From Artemia franciscana (taxonomy: Eukaryota > Arthropoda > Branchiopoda > Anostraca > Artemiidae): a stretch of 64,000 bases of DNA. Below the pieces are notes generated by a model. The model saw nothing but the letters and a program-made list of their open reading frames with translations. It did no database searches and was not told the origin of the DNA. Shown here piece after piece: positions 12,276 to 24,389 of this stretch (position 1 is the stretch's first letter; each line of letters starts with the position of its first letter). A program made the translations under genes and the position numbers. The DNA is taken from the NCBI RefSeq assembly GCF_032884065.1, contig NC_088873.1:37683823-37747822 (forward strand), read 5' to 3'.

Positions 12276-13415
12276 CTACATATACGTGGGGTTCACTCTC
12301 TCGTCAATACCGCACTCTTTACGCTAAAGTTCGAATTTTTTTCTAATTCTTTAATACTGATCACTGAATCACAAAGGCCGTTTAATTATAATAAATTTGA
12401 AAGTACTAAAAAGTTTTAGCGTAAAGAGCGAGGTATTGACGAGGGGGTGAACCCGCTCATATATGTAATAATTTCTGTTCGTTTCAAGTTTTATTGTTTT
12501 TCCTTACTTTCAGTTGAAAAACTTATTTTTTTTAATTTAATTCCTGATCGTTTTCTAAATAATGCTGGGAAATATGGCGCCCCTTCGTGGAAAAATTATC
12601 TTCCCCACTGAAAAATTCCTCCATGGAAGGATCTTCCATGTAGGCCCCTCTCCCGACCCCCCCCCCCCTCAGAAACATACACATGAAAAAAAATCCCCCC
12701 TGAAGACGTCTGTATACTTCCCAATAACCAATACTATATGTAAACAATGGGCAAAGTTCATAACTTGCAGCCCTTTCCCTGGGACTGTGGGGGATTAAGT
12801 CATCCTCAAAGACATAGTTATTAGACTTTTTGACTATGCTAAACAAAATGGCTGTCTCAAAGTTTTGATGTGGTGAATTTGGGAAAAAAATGAGCATGGA
12901 AGGGGACATAGTTACTCTCCAATTTTTTTGGTCACTTAAAAAGAGTACTAGAACTTTTAATTTCCGTTCGAATAAGCCATCTTGGATATTCTGGGGACCA
13001 AGGTTCACTCCTTGGTTGATACGATCACTCCTTAAAAAAAAAAAAAAAAAAAACAAACACGGATCCATGATCTTTTTTCTGGCAAAAAATACAAAATTCC
13101 ATATTTTTGCTGATAGGAGCTTGAAACCTCTACAGTAGGGTTCTCTGATATGCTAAATATGATGGTGTGATTTTTATTAAGCTTCTATGACTTTTAGGAG
13201 GGATCCTCCTTTTTTCGAAAATAAGGCAAATTTTCTCAGGCTCTTCACCTTTGATTGGCAAGACTAAAATTGATGAAACTTATATATTTGAAATTAGCAT
13301 AAAAATTTGATTTTTTTGATGTGTCCGTTGGTATCAAAATTCTATTTTTTAGAGTTTCGACTATTATTGAGCCAGGTTGCTCATTACTTACATTTCGTTG
13401 CCACGAACTGTTTGA
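12276..13415 (-). mobile_element. Family A repeat, minus strand, cut by the Helitron
   Basis: The hairpin end is at 13395-13415 and the body runs leftward to an end module near 12480-12545 and one foldback arm (12390-12470). The second arm stops at 12276, exactly where the Helitron begins. The open frames across it, including the 178-residue one at 12532-13068, match other family A copies only as noncoding repeat and are not genes. Confidence 0.75.
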
Positions 13416-13599
13416 AACTGGGTTTTTCTAGTCTTGATCCGACAAAATCTAGGTTTACATCGATTCGAATATTGGATCAAAATGTTATTTGAAACGATTT
13501 TGAAAACTGGATAACAACGGATGGAAACATGATAATTTGATTAATAGAGAATTTTATGTTTAAATTATATTTAAGAAAATTTAGATTATATGTTTATTT

Positions 13600-13805
13600 G
13601 TTGTTGTCAAGGCCGTATCTAGGGGGGGCTAGGGGTTAGGGGGTTTGACTCTCCCCCCAAAAATGTTAGTCTGGCTCGTAAAAACGTAACAATAATGTAT
13701 ATAAATAAATATCTTATGTGTTTTGAGATTTTTGTACCCCCCTCCCCCTGAAAAATTATGACCCTTCCCCCACCTGGAAAAACTCTGAATACGACCCTGG
13801 CTGTT
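13600..13805 (-). mobile_element. Short MITE-like repeat with CCGTATC ends
   Basis: About 200 bp bounded by CAAGGCCGTATCTAGG on the left and, as the reverse complement, CCAGGGTCGTATTCAGAG on the right. An inverted second copy lies at 58258-58430. Both contain a G-rich segment, a central ACGTAACAA or TTGTTACGTTTTTACGAG block and a C-rich segment. The near-matching ends suggest a TIR-type non-autonomous DNA element. The flanking duplication could not be settled. Confidence 0.6.
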
Positions 13806-14393
13806 GTTCATCTCATGACGCGTCTTAAAACGCGTTGATAGATTCTAGACTCCATGAAGTTCACGTTTTGCCTGAGTGACTACTGCAGAGTTGTGAATCT
13901 AATAATTATTAAAAATGTTGTGGATTTCTGATGTTTTAATGTTTTCTTTTATTTACTATTTCAATTCCCAGGGCTATATCTTAGATCATAAAGGGTCTGG
14001 GTGTATTTTCAGAAAATTCACCATGATGTTTGGAAAGTGCAAAAAACAATTACTACTACTTTTGTTTTATTGTTGTTCCTTCAGAAAAGCCGCTAAACTA
14101 TAATTGGTACATGAATTTGTGAGAACAGTTGGAAAAATATAACATCAAAAAAAGTATTTAAAATTGTGGGAGAAAATAGAAGGAAAACTAAAAAAAATAT
14201 TAACAGAAACTTTCATAAAGTAAGAATTACATTACTATAGCAATTTTTTGCTGTCTGTTGCTGAAAAGGACTATGTCTGGCCCCCCTTAGAAGGGGGGGG
14301 GGTCTTTTATAACGGCGCCAACCATTATATTAGGAAATTGCGGATTCGAAAATCGAATGGCATTATTCTTTTGTCTTTGTCATTATAGTGTTG
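13806..14393. other. Intergenic DNA, no gene seen
   Basis: Short AT-rich frames only. No recognisable exon or RNA gene lies between the MITE and the family A copy that starts at 14394. Confidence 0.45.
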
Positions 14394-16127
14394 TCAAACA
14401 GTTCGTGGTAACGAACTGTAGTAAGGAGCGACCCGGCTCAATAGTAACCAAAACTCTAAAAAATGGATTTTTGATACCAATAGCTACATCAAAAGAATCG
14501 CATTTTAATGCTGGTTTTAAATATATAAGTTTCATCAAGTTTAGTCTTACCCATCAAAAGTTACGAGCCTGAGAAAATTTGCGTTATTTTAGAAAATAGA
14601 GGGAAACGCCCCCTAAAAGTCATAGAATCTTAACGAAAATCACACCATCAGATTCAGCGTATCAGAGAACCCTACTGTAGAAGTTTTGAGCTCCTATCTA
14701 CAAAAATGTGGAATTTTGCATTTTTTGCCAGAAGGCAGATCACGGATGCGTGTTTTTTTGTTTTGTTGTTTGTTTTTTTGTTTTGTTTTTTTTTCTTTTT
14801 CCCAGGGGTGATCGTATCGATCCAGTTGTCCTAGAATGTTTCAAGAGGGCTCATTCTAACGGAGATGAAAAGTTCTAGTGCCCTTTTTAAGTGATCAAAA
14901 AAATTGGAGGGCACCTAGGCCCCCTCCCACGCTAATTATTTTCCCAAAGTCAACGGATAAAAATTCTGAGATAGCCATTTTATTCAGCGTAGTCGAAAAA
15001 CCTTATAACTATGTCTTTGGGGACGACTTACTCCCCCACAGTCCCCGTGGGAGGGGCAACAAGTTACAAACTTTGACCTGTGCTTACATATAGTAATGGT
15101 TATTGGGAAGTATACAGGCTTTTTCAGGAGGATTTTTTTGGTTTGGGGGAGGGGTTGAGAAGAGGGGGATATTTTGGGGGAACTTTCCTTCGAGAATTTG
15201 TAATGGAAGAAGACAATTTCCATGAAGGGAGAGCAGGATTTACTAGCATTATTTAAAAAAAAAAACAATTAAAAAATAAATGTGAAAAAGCTTTTTCAGC
15301 TGGAAGTAAGGAACAGCAATAAAACTTAAAACAACCAGAAATTATTACCCACATGAGGGGCTCACCTCCTTCTAATACCTCGCTCTTTACGCTAAAGTAT
15401 TTTTAGTAATTTCAACTACTTATTCTACGGCTTTTGTGATTCAGGGGGTCATTCTTAATGAATTGGGATAAAATTTAAGCTTTAGTGTAAAGACCGAGGT
15501 ACTGACGATGGGGCGAATCCCCTCATATATGTAATAAAAACATGAGAATATAAAAGTTCTTTACGTAAGCAAATTTATAAGTTACGTAAATCTTTTACCA
15601 ATAAAAAGATTCGTAAAAAATTAAAAGTTCTAGTTGCCTTTTTAATTAACCAAAAAGTCGGAGGGCAACTAGGCTTCGCCCCCCCCCCCCCTCTGTTTTT
15701 CTCAAAATCATTCGATCAAAATTATGAGAAAGCCATTGAGCCAAAAAAAAAATATGCACATTTCGTTTTGATTATTCCTCTGCGGAGAGCCAAAATCAAA
15801 ACATGCATTGATTCAAAAACGTTCAGAAATTAAATAAAAAAACAAGTTTTTTTTACTGAAAGTAAGGAGCGACATTAAAACTTAAAACGCACAGAAATTA
15901 CTTCGTATATGAAAGAGGCTGCTTCCTCATCAACACCCCGCTCTTTACGCTAAAGTTTTTTTACTGTTTTAAAAAGAAGAATTGAGAGAAAGAGTCAAAC
16001 TTTAGCGTAAAGAGCGGGGCGTTGATGAGGAAGCAGCCTCTTTCATATACGAAGTAATTTCTGTGCGTTTTAAGTTTTAATGTCGCTCCTTACTTTCAGT
16101 TAAAAAAACTTGTTTTTTTTATTTAAT
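14394..16127 (+). mobile_element. Family A repeat, most complete copy, plus strand
   Basis: This copy shows the full architecture. It starts TCAAACAG, then the hairpin CAGTTCGT/ACGAACTG with loop GGTA, then AGTAAGGAGCGAC, about 0.85 kb of conserved noncoding body, and an AT-rich module with a GGAAGTAAGGAACAGC end at 15280-15540. It finishes with a large terminal foldback (15827-16127) whose arms of about 125 bp are almost perfect, and ends GTCGCTCCTTACT...TTATTTAAT. The AGTAAGGAGCGAC motif is therefore present near both ends in inverted orientation. No protein is encoded. Subterminal inverted repeats beside a terminal hairpin resemble Helentron-associated elements such as DINE-1, read from the opposite strand. 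Confidence 0.8.
15827..16127. repeat. Large near-perfect foldback at the family A terminus
   Basis: Two arms of about 125 bp surround a short centre near 15970-15995. Each arm carries the blocks AAGTAAGGAGCGACATT, CGTATATGAAAGAGGCTGC and CGCTCTTTACGCTAAAGT or their complements. The two arms agree nearly base for base, so they could fold into a long hairpin as DNA or transcript. Similar foldbacks end the copies at 45247, 53826 and 56730. Confidence 0.88.
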
Positions 16128-16189
16128 CTTCAGAAGAGCCCATAGAACGAGATCCGAATGTTACCAAAACCATGCTTCTTTTCCTTTGT

Positions 16190-16360
16190 GTATTTTGAAT
16201 ATACCACTACTACTACTAACAGTTCACCGCAGCACCAAGTCATCTGAGCCCAACACAGCTACGTACACTCCTCCTCCATCACAACCTATTCGAAGTCTCC
16301 CTCCCAGGATGTTCCAATTTCCTTTAAATCTTCCTTTTGAATATGTTGTGTATCATACTG
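16190..16360 (-). mobile_element. LINE 3' end fragment (RTE-like), minus strand
   Basis: The left edge is a triplet tail of CTACTA units, which is the 3' tail of the LINE read from the minus strand. It is followed by the conserved CAGCACCAAG...CCCAACACAGCTAC...CATTC-type block shared with copies at 23745, 37020, 43320, 56485 and 57725. In the best copy this block encodes the end of a non-LTR retrotransposon protein. This copy is strongly 5'-truncated and has no coding capacity. Confidence 0.7.
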
Positions 16361-16779
16361 TTTCAACATTTAAAATTACGAAGTTGGCCTGGTATTCCAC
16401 TAAAATGGTATTTGTAGCCCCTCACCCCGATAAACAGTTTTTCAGAATGTGCATATCACACGTGAGGAAGGGGGGAGGGTAGTTATTGAGGTTCTATGCA
16501 AGAAAAAATTGAAGACCATATTACAGACAATAAGAAACAAATGTTTGAGTTTATTTAAAGAATCCTAGACATTTTAAGCCTTGCGATTTTTTCTTACGAA
16601 GATTTTTTTTTTAATTCTTAGCCTATATCAATTTTAAGCAAAAGTCGTATAAAGCTAGATTAAATATTAATATATTTTTATAAGAGAGATCTTCAATCTA
16701 TTTAGGAAACAGTTAAATCAGAATCGGTCTTTTTTTTAATACGCGAAACAAAATGGAATTTGAAAACACCTGTGGAGAA

Positions 16780-17866
16780 TCAAACAGTTCGTGGTAACGA
16801 AATGTAATTAAGGAGCGACCCAGCTCAATAGTAACTGAAAATTTAAAAAAAAAACGGAATTTTGGTACAAATAGATATACCAAAAGAATTGGATTTTTAT
16901 GCTGATTTCAAATATATAAGTTTCTTAAGTTAAAACATACCCATTAAAGGTTACGAGGCTGAGAAAATCTGCCTTATTTTTGAAAAAGGGGGGGACAAAT
17001 TCTAAAAGTCATACATTCTTAAGAAAAATTACCTTTAGATTCAGCGTATCAGAGAACCACATTGTGGAGGTTTCGAGCTTCTATCTGCAAAAATGTGGAA
17101 TTTTGTATTTTTGCCATAAAAAAGATTACGGATGCATGTTTATTTGTTTCTTTTTTTCCCCAGAAGTAGTCGTATCGACCCATTAGTCCTAGAATATCGC
17201 GAGAGGGCTCGTTCAAACGGAAATTAAAATTCTAGTGCCCTTTTTAAGTGACCAAAAAGATTGGAGGGTAGCTTGGTCCCCTCCCCCATGCATTTTTCTC
17301 CAAAATTGTCCGATCATAATTTTAAGACACCCATAAAATTTTAACTTTAAATTTTAACTTAAAATTTTAAGTCATAGTTGAAAGGCCCATTAACTTCCTT
17401 TGGATATAACATAACAACCCCCACACAGCCCCTGGGGAAAGGTCTTAAATTTATGAAAATTAACCATTGTTTACGCTTAGTATTTGTTGTTGGGAAGCAC
17501 GCATAAATTGTTGGGTGGGAAGAAGAGTTTCCTGCTGTTTTTTTTTTAGGGGGGAACTTTCCAGAGGGTGAACTGGTCAAAAGAAATTATACTCCAGGGG
17601 AATTTGCCAGAATTCCTGTACTAAATTCTTTTTACATTTCTTGCTTTCTCTTTGCCATCTCAATTTTGCGCGTGGAGTTGTTTAGGGTAATTGCATGGAT
17701 AAATTTTCACCGGGATTGAATTATCTAGAGGATATATCCGTGGGGAGGGTATTTCTTATTGAAGATTCTTTAAAAAACGATCAGAAATCAAATAAAAAAG
17801 ACAAAAAAAAAGTAAGTTTTGTTGCTTCTTACTTTCAGTTCAAAAAACTTGTTCTTTTTATTTAAT
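16780..17866 (+). mobile_element. Family A repeat, plus strand
   Basis: Begins TCAAACAGTTCGTGG at 16780 with the terminal hairpin slightly damaged (ACGAAATG in place of ACGAACTG). The body follows and the copy ends with TTACTTTCAGTT...TTTATTTAAT at 17866. It lacks the terminal foldback of the longer copies. A short AATTTTAA tandem run lies at 17335-17370. Confidence 0.75.
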
Positions 17867-18395
17867 ACTTATTAAAGATGAGGTTCCAGATGCCACAATA
17901 TTTTGAAAGGATGGTAAGAATAGCATTTTGGAATGGGACAAGGAGGGCATTGGACCCTTTCTATTACATCAGAAGTTAAGGAGACAGAAAGCTCAGAAGC
18001 ATTTCCTATTTTTTGATTCCAGTGACTCCCTCTCAGGCCCTGTGTAACCTAACTTGCTGCCGCCGTGTTCCTCCTTGTTTCCCTAAGTAAAATCTGCTGT
18101 ACTCATATGCAGAACAGTGGTTTTTCGCCGACTTGAAATTCTGCTCTGTTGCGCGAATAAAGCTCTCAGGATTAGATATACAATGTAATTTTGGGGTGCA
18201 TCAAGGTATTTTTCAAGCTTCTACCTCCAACCCTTCGGAACGCTGACTTCTCACAAACTTGTAAGAAATTGTGCTTGAAACATGACGCTTGGAGAAACTC
18301 CGTGCATAGCTGATATGCTGCTGTCGCTGTATCAAAGTTGAGCCTTTTATGTGGAACATCTGCTTTTTGCTGACTTGGAAATTTATTGTTCATCC
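17867..18395. other. Intergenic DNA, no gene seen
   Basis: No supported gene was seen. A minus-strand frame at 18172-18402 has no recognisable content and runs into the tandem repeat on its right. Confidence 0.45.
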
Positions 18396-18760
18396 AGAAC
18401 ATTGTATATAAATTTAGATTACATACATTTATAAATTTATATACAGTGTTCTAGAATGTAGCATCCAGGATTAGACCTGATATCTTAACTTAAAGTATTG
18501 GTAGACACTTTTAAAGATTATTTACAGTTATATACAGATAATATACAGTTGTAAATTTATATACAGTGTTCCAGAATTATGCATCCAGGATTAGACCTGA
18601 TGTCTGAATTTAAAGTATTGGTAGGCACTTTTAAAGAGTATATACAGATTATACACAGTTATAAATTTATATACAGTGTTCCAAAATGAGGTATCCATGA
18701 TTAGAACTGATGTCTGAATTTAAAGTATGGGTAGGCATTTTTAAGGCCTCTGCCCCTAAA
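18396..18760. repeat. Three-copy tandem repeat, 110-120 bp unit, with inverted leader
   Basis: Units start at 18431, 18551 and 18661, each with TAAATTTATATACAGTGTTC, a GATTAGAACTGAT-like or GATTAGACCTGAT block and TAAAGTATTGGTAGGCA. Just upstream (18396-18418) lies an inverted copy of the unit start (GAACATTGTATATAAATTTA), so the array begins with a hairpin. Confidence 0.88.
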
Positions 18761-19454
18761 AGGGGCACTTCGGTGCCATGTCTCAAATAGAAAAGCTAGG
18801 GCTAGTGGCCTGTGAAAACTTTTTAGAGAGATGTTTAATGACTCATTTGAAGATATTGCTCATATCTACGTGCTTTTTACCGATTATACCATCCTTAAGT
18901 GCCATATAGCACTAAAAACGGCACTTTTGGTGCCATTTCTTAAGTAGAAAAGCTTGGAAGTATAAAATGGTACTATTGTAATAATTATGGTCCAAAACCT
19001 TAAAAGGGAAGTTTACAAAAAACCTTCTGTACACTTACTCTCCCAGCCCCCTTAGTAAGTTTCACTAGTCCATTGTAAGAATCCTCTATCAACTCTTTGT
19101 CTTTAACACAGTCAGCCAACGTTGAGGCTTGCAAAATGATTTTTAAGATATCGAATGTTCTTAATAGGAAGAAGTTCATCAAATAACCGTAATTGGGTTC
19201 CGAAATTCCAAATGAATATTCCTTGACGTACCCCCTCCCCCTGTTCGCAAAAGTTCAGCTTCACCAAGTATAGTCTAGTGCTTTCACTCTTTACAAATTA
19301 ACTCAATGTCTTATAATAGCCTTCACAAATGTGTTTGCTGATTAAGGTACAATAACTACGCTTTTGGTGATGACATGCCATAGTCCCTGGAAAAAGGGTT
19401 GTAAATTACGCAATTATGGTGCTAATACAACCAATAGATTAAACTCTACTATCA
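18761..19454. other. Intergenic DNA with a short duplicated GGCAC-GTGCC motif
   Basis: Two related stretches, 18752-18800 and 18905-18960, each carry GGCACTT, then GGTGCCAT, then TAGAAAAGCT. A similar stretch recurs at 39765-39825. No gene was recognised. Confidence 0.5.
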
Positions 19455-19526
19455 GCTGCCGTTGTTCGGTTATTAGGGTGTTAAACTTTGAATCAGAACG
19501 TCAAGGGTTCAATTCTTGATCGAGAA
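19455..19526 (+). tRNA. tRNA-Gln-like sequence (pseudo-tRNA or SINE head)
   Basis: The anticodon region reads AAACTTTGAATC, matching the CTTTGAATC loop of animal tRNA-Gln(TTG), and GGTTCAATTC fits a pol III B box at the right spacing. A run of Ts, a possible pol III terminator, follows at 19525. The acceptor ends do not pair and the T stem is imperfect, so it is probably a decayed tRNA or the head of a tRNA-derived SINE and not a working gene. Confidence 0.35.
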
Positions 19527-20281
19527 TTTTTTTTAATCATGGTTTTGTGCCTTATATATGATGATTTTTCTGATAATTCACTATTTTTGTAAATTTGATG
19601 CACTTATTTTTTAACTTGTCAAGCATTTTCATTCATAAGGGAATGGAGTTCATTCAGTTTCATGGTTTTCAACTACATTCCTAATAGACTCCAAATTTTA
19701 TACCCCAATCTCTTTCCATTTGGGATTGTAGAAGTGATGACATGTGGTTCTGGAGCCACTCAAAGTTGTATATACTGAATGATTACTTATTATCATATTT
19801 GCTTGTTCATATGATTTACTTGTTTTTACTATTTAATAGACAGATAAAACTATTTGTAATGGACATAGAGAAATCATAGTACTAAAAACTTATTTGCATT
19901 TTTTATAGGATATTTTTTAGTTGTCAGGTTTTTTTTTCTTGTTTATTGCTATGTCTGAAGTTGTCCACACATGTATGTCTAAAGTTTTTTGGTGTTTATC
20001 AGGGGGGGGGGATGTTTAGTGAAATAAGCTAGACATACGAACATTTTGCTTAGGTTTTGAGAACGTTAAAAATCTTCTTTAGAAAAATAGATACTCTTTC
20101 CCAACTATCGAGGTTCCCCACCTTCAAAGTTTTTTCAACCGAAAGTAAGGAGCAACATTAAAACTTAAAAAGAACTGAAATTATTCCATATATGAGGGCG
20201 CTGCCCCCCCCCCCCCGAAAAAATAAAAATATCTTTACAGTGTTGCTTCTGCATTAAATTTAGATCAAATACGAGCAAAGA
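19527..20281. other. Intergenic DNA with a solo family A end
   Basis: At 20131-20220 a family A end module is recognisable (CGAAAGTAAGGAGCAACATT, AAAACTTAAAAA, CATATATGAG), without the rest of the element. The remainder shows no gene. Confidence 0.5.
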
Positions 20282-21205
20282 TTAACTTCAAAAAACTTTT
20301 TTTTTGAGGGAAATAAAGAGCGAAGTTTTAACTTAAAACGAACAAAAATTATTGCTTCACTGTCTGTCCAACGTGTATCAATAAAACTAGTACACATGAA
20401 TCAACCAATTATATTTCCCTATGTTTGTAGGGCTATAGAAAACTTGCGCTTTACTGAAAACACAAAACAATATAGGATTTTTTGTACAGTAAACGCAAAC
20501 CGATTAAGGATACTTTACAGTTAAACATCTTTTTCGTTTAATTTGGTATCACTTTTGCACAATGGTTCAGTCCAATGATTGGCTTTCATTTTGGTTCTGA
20601 AAAGGACATTTTGTGATTAGTTTGCAGACAAGTTCGAAGTGAAGCCGCCATGATTGCATTAGGACTATTGATTTTGTGAATCTGTATCATAGCTTGAAAT
20701 TTTCTGCTGTATACAGAGAAATAACTGGATTTTCAGAGTTCATGTTATGGCTTATTCGATTGATAAGCCATTCGAGTAATACTAAAGCGTATTTCATACA
20801 ATTTAAAATTGTATATTACTCACTATGGATATTGTAGCTGGTGAGACCAAAATGTTACCTGATAAAGCAGTCCATTATTTTCTTTCGTTTTTTTATGCTT
20901 AAGTTTTTAATGTTATTTTAATCGTATATTGAAAGTTGCTGATATCACAGCTGGTGTAAGACTGAAAAAGTTTTATAGATTAGTTTTATAGATTAGAATA
21001 TAGACCAATATTCTTGTGTTCTCGGCATTTGTATTTTGAGTAAAGTGAGCAATTCTAAGAAACGCAGGGAAACGTAATTAGTTGTTTTATTTATATCTAC
21101 TTTAATTGATGTATGTTAGATAGACTGTGAAGCAATAATTTTAAGTTTCAACTGCGCTCTTTACTTCCCTCCGAAAAACTTAGTTTTTCTTAATTAATTC
21201 TGTTG
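20282..21205. mobile_element. Foldback/TIR element of about 0.92 kb
   Basis: The left end (20282-20372) contains GAGGGAAATAAAGAGCG, AACTTAAAACGAAC and ATTATTGCTTCACTGTCTG. The right end (21118-21205) contains the same blocks reverse-complemented. The arms of about 85 bp agree at most positions. The interior of about 750 bp has no open frame, so this is a non-autonomous element. The AACTTAAAACGAACA word is shared with family A ends, which suggests relatedness. Confidence 0.7.
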
Positions 21206-22919
21206 AAAACGATACGTATATTAAATAGTGTGGTTTTTAACTACCTCGTCAAAAACAAGAAAAAAAAAATATAATAACTGAGATTATTGGAAAGCACCAA
21301 TGAAAACAACTGCTTGTTTATGCAACTACATAGCATAGAAGTTCCGGTAATTTTTGGTTCCTCAATTTTGTAGCATAAGATATAAAATGTTTAAAATATC
21401 TTTCGTTTTTCGTAAAGCGTAAATAACGCTCTGGCCCTTAGAAGGTTTACGGGACGTAAACTGTTTAAAGTAATTTCTGCTCGTTACAAGTTTGAATTAA
21501 TTTTTCGTTTCAATTTTTGTTCGTTTTGGGTTTCACTTATTCATCAATAGTAATTTCTGTTCATTTAAGTTTATTTCTGCTCGTATTAGCTTTTTATGGC
21601 CCTTTACTTTCCTTTGATTTTTTTTGGATTTTTTTTTGTTTTTAGTTACCATAGTTTTATTGTTGGTTAATATTAGGACTATTTAAAAAAAAATTCTGCT
21701 AATTATTAAAAATATTGGGTTGTAATTTAAACTTTGGAAAAATTTAGGCATTCAGTCAAAGTTTTTAGTCAGTAGTGCTGTGTATTTGTGTTGTGCTGTG
21801 TATTTGTAATAGTATTTTTACCATAGAATTTCAGGGGAATGGTGAAGGGTCTTGTTATTCACTTTGATCCCCATTCTGTGGGCACCGCGAATATTCGCGC
21901 CTTATTCCACCAGATTATTAAAATAATTTTTACTTTATATTCGGTTCTATCAGTTCGGTTATTTAAATAAATGCAGGACAAGGTTATTTATTGATATTAT
22001 TGAAAGAATTCTGGTATATTAAAAAAAGAAGGCAAATCAATAGTTCGTTACGAAGCAGTACAACCAAATTTTTGTTCTTGCGTCCTAGTTGAGTTTCTCT
22101 TGGTCCTGAAACTTTAATTGAAGTGTCTGTATGATCTGAAATCTTAAAACAAATTCTCTTACAAAATTATTGTCATCATTAAGCCCTTCTTCCTCCTTTC
22201 TATATACCCTAAGAGCTTAATGCCGATCGGATAAAAAACATTGCTTGGCCAGTTATGGAGTTCGGCAAGCCCATATAGCCCTTTTCTTTTTTTCTTTTTC
22301 TATGATTTTTCCGTCTTAGGTCTGTTTGGCCCTGTCCTAGTAAGTTAATAACCGATCGGAGACAAAGCAAATTTGGGACTATTTTGAGGGACACGAATCA
22401 ATGCAACAATTTTTTCTATATTTAGTATAACAATATTGTATAACATATTAAAAAATGTATAACAATTTTTTCTATATTGTTATTAGTTTTAATTTTTTCA
22501 ATAATGTCTAAGCCAATAAGAGAAGACGCAATTTGTTGGCCTAGTTTTAGGTCACATATCAATGCAACCAATCTTCAGGATAATTTTATTTACATTGAGT
22601 CCTATCGGATTCTGTCTATATGCCTGTAAATGTGTGTTTCAATCCTATCAGAGACGAAACAGAATATGGGCCAATTCTCGAGAGTCAAGAACCACCACGT
22701 TTATATAATGAGGAAAGCGAAATGAAATAATGTGGCATAAAATTGTCAAAATATCGTACCTGCAATATTTCTGGAATTACTAGCGCAATCAAGTTGAATC
22801 TTTCAGGCAGTTTTAAGGGGGCCAAGTGGATCTAAATTGGGGATTGAGCTGAAACTTTTGGAGTGTTTGGGGAGGGAGGAGATAAGAGACCTTCATACCA
22901 CGTGTTTTTGAAGGATTAA
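21206..22919. other. Intergenic DNA, repeat-end traces, no gene seen
   Basis: Around 21430-21640 there are several words shared with family A-type ends (GTAATTTCTGCTCGTTACAAG, TCGTTTTGGGTTTCA). They look like decayed element ends. No gene was found. Confidence 0.4.
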
Positions 22920-22946
22920 ATGTCGGGGCGAAAAAGGCCCCGACAT
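22920..22946. repeat. Perfect 10-bp hairpin
   Basis: ATGTCGGGGC and GCCCCGACAT flank the 7-base A-rich loop GAAAAAG. The stem is GC-rich in AT-rich surroundings. Its role is unknown; it may be an element end. Confidence 0.85.
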
Positions 22947-23744
22947 TTATTTATTTTAGGAGGATGAGGAGACTCGATATATTATGCTTGGCGAAAGGGA
23001 CAAGGGTGAAAAAATATATTTGCCTCTCAATGGCTCGTACAAAAAAGGGCCTACAATTTTTTTTTGAAAGGTTTAAATTTACACCCGTATGTTATCGGAT
23101 CAAAATAATCGTTAAGCACAGACGAAAAAAACAAAAAAAAAAACAAAAAAAAAACTGTTTTACCAGAGAGTGGCCCAAAAACACTTTTTCCGATCACCTA
23201 AGACTCGTAGTACTTTTTATTCACCCATGTTACTTGACTTAAAATCTTCTCGATCATTCGACTAAAAGACTTCAAATACACAAACGCAGGAACTAACTTT
23301 GGTTAAAATGTAAAACTTTTGATATATCTAAATTTTATTCTTTTATTAAATATAAGTATGTTTTATGTGACCAGTTTTTCTTTTTTTTTGTGTAACCGAA
23401 TTCATGGCGCCAGGCTGCTAGAAACTTTGGCCCTGATATTTCATTAGTCCATCAATTACCTGGGTTTGCTCCCTAGAATTGTAGTTACTGAACTTCCCTT
23501 TAAAGGAATCAACAGACCGGTTTTCGGGGATAATGACTAACGGTAGACCATTCCAAATAGGGATGGAGCTTCTTACGCTGCTGTTCTTCAAGTACTCGGT
23601 GCGGAGTGTCTCCTCTTGTCGATAAGCCGATCGTACCGTGAAAGGTCAACCAAGTGTAGTTCTCATGCTCTTTAATACAAGTTTTTTGCTATTACTACTG
23701 ATAGTTTTGCTAAATTTCTTTGCTAATACTGCTAATAATTTCAT
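22947..23744. other. Intergenic DNA, no gene seen
   Basis: Contains a lysine-coding A-rich stretch near 23120-23155 that inflates an open frame. Nothing recognisable was seen. Confidence 0.4.
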
Positions 23745-24240
23745 ACTACTTCTACTAACACCTCACTTTTCAGCACCAATCCGCCTGAGGCCAACACAGC
23801 TGCGCGCACGCTCCTCTTCCATCCCACTCGATTCGAAATTTCCTTCGTTTTACCCTCCCAAGAAGTTTAAATTTCTTATAAATCCTTTCTTACGACCTCT
23901 TCACATCTCATCCGTAGACTATCAGCTTTTCTTTTGTTCCTAGACGGATGGCCTGGCAATCTGTCTGTCTTCAATCCCAAAATGTGTCTTAGCCATCTAA
24001 ACCTTCCCCTCATTAATAGCCATGTAAAATGGGATAGAACCGCATTCTTCGAAGAGTTTACTGTTTGAAATACGGTCAGTCAGACGGGTACTCGAAAGAA
24101 TCCGCAGACAATTCTTCAGGAAAACATTTAACAAACCCTCCTCCGTCTTCCGAAGTACTTATGTTTCAGAACCATACTTGACTTTTGTCATCACTGAAGC
24201 TTCCAATATTCTAATTTTAGCTTCTAATATTCTAATTTTG
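23745..24240 (-). mobile_element. LINE 3' end fragment (RTE-like), minus strand
   Basis: The CTACTAACA tail at the left and the CACCAATCCGCCTGAGGCCAACACAGC block mark the 3' end. The conserved stretch continues rightward through GATGGCC, TGGGATAGAA and ACGGTCAGTCAGACGGG to TTGTCATCACTGAAGCTTCC, parallel to the copy at 37020. Frames are badly decayed. A small tandem duplication of TTCTAATATTCTAATTTT lies at 24210-24240. Confidence 0.72.
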
Positions 24241-24389
24241 ATTCACAGACTAATAAAAATATTAGCATTCTTTATGTGACAAGTTTAATCAAATATAGCT
24301 CTATTGCCGATTTTAGGCAGTGCAATAGCGATACCTAAGTAAAGAGCGATGTGGGCGCAATGTATCACTACTGTCGTTTTTTTCTCGCC

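Noticed and set aside
12532..13068. 178-residue minus-strand open frame
   Set aside because: It lies fully inside a family A copy, begins in a poly(A)/poly(T) run and is not preserved in sister copies.
19455..19526. Functional tRNA-Gln gene
   Set aside because: The acceptor stem does not pair and the T stem is poor, so it was listed only as a tRNA-like remnant.
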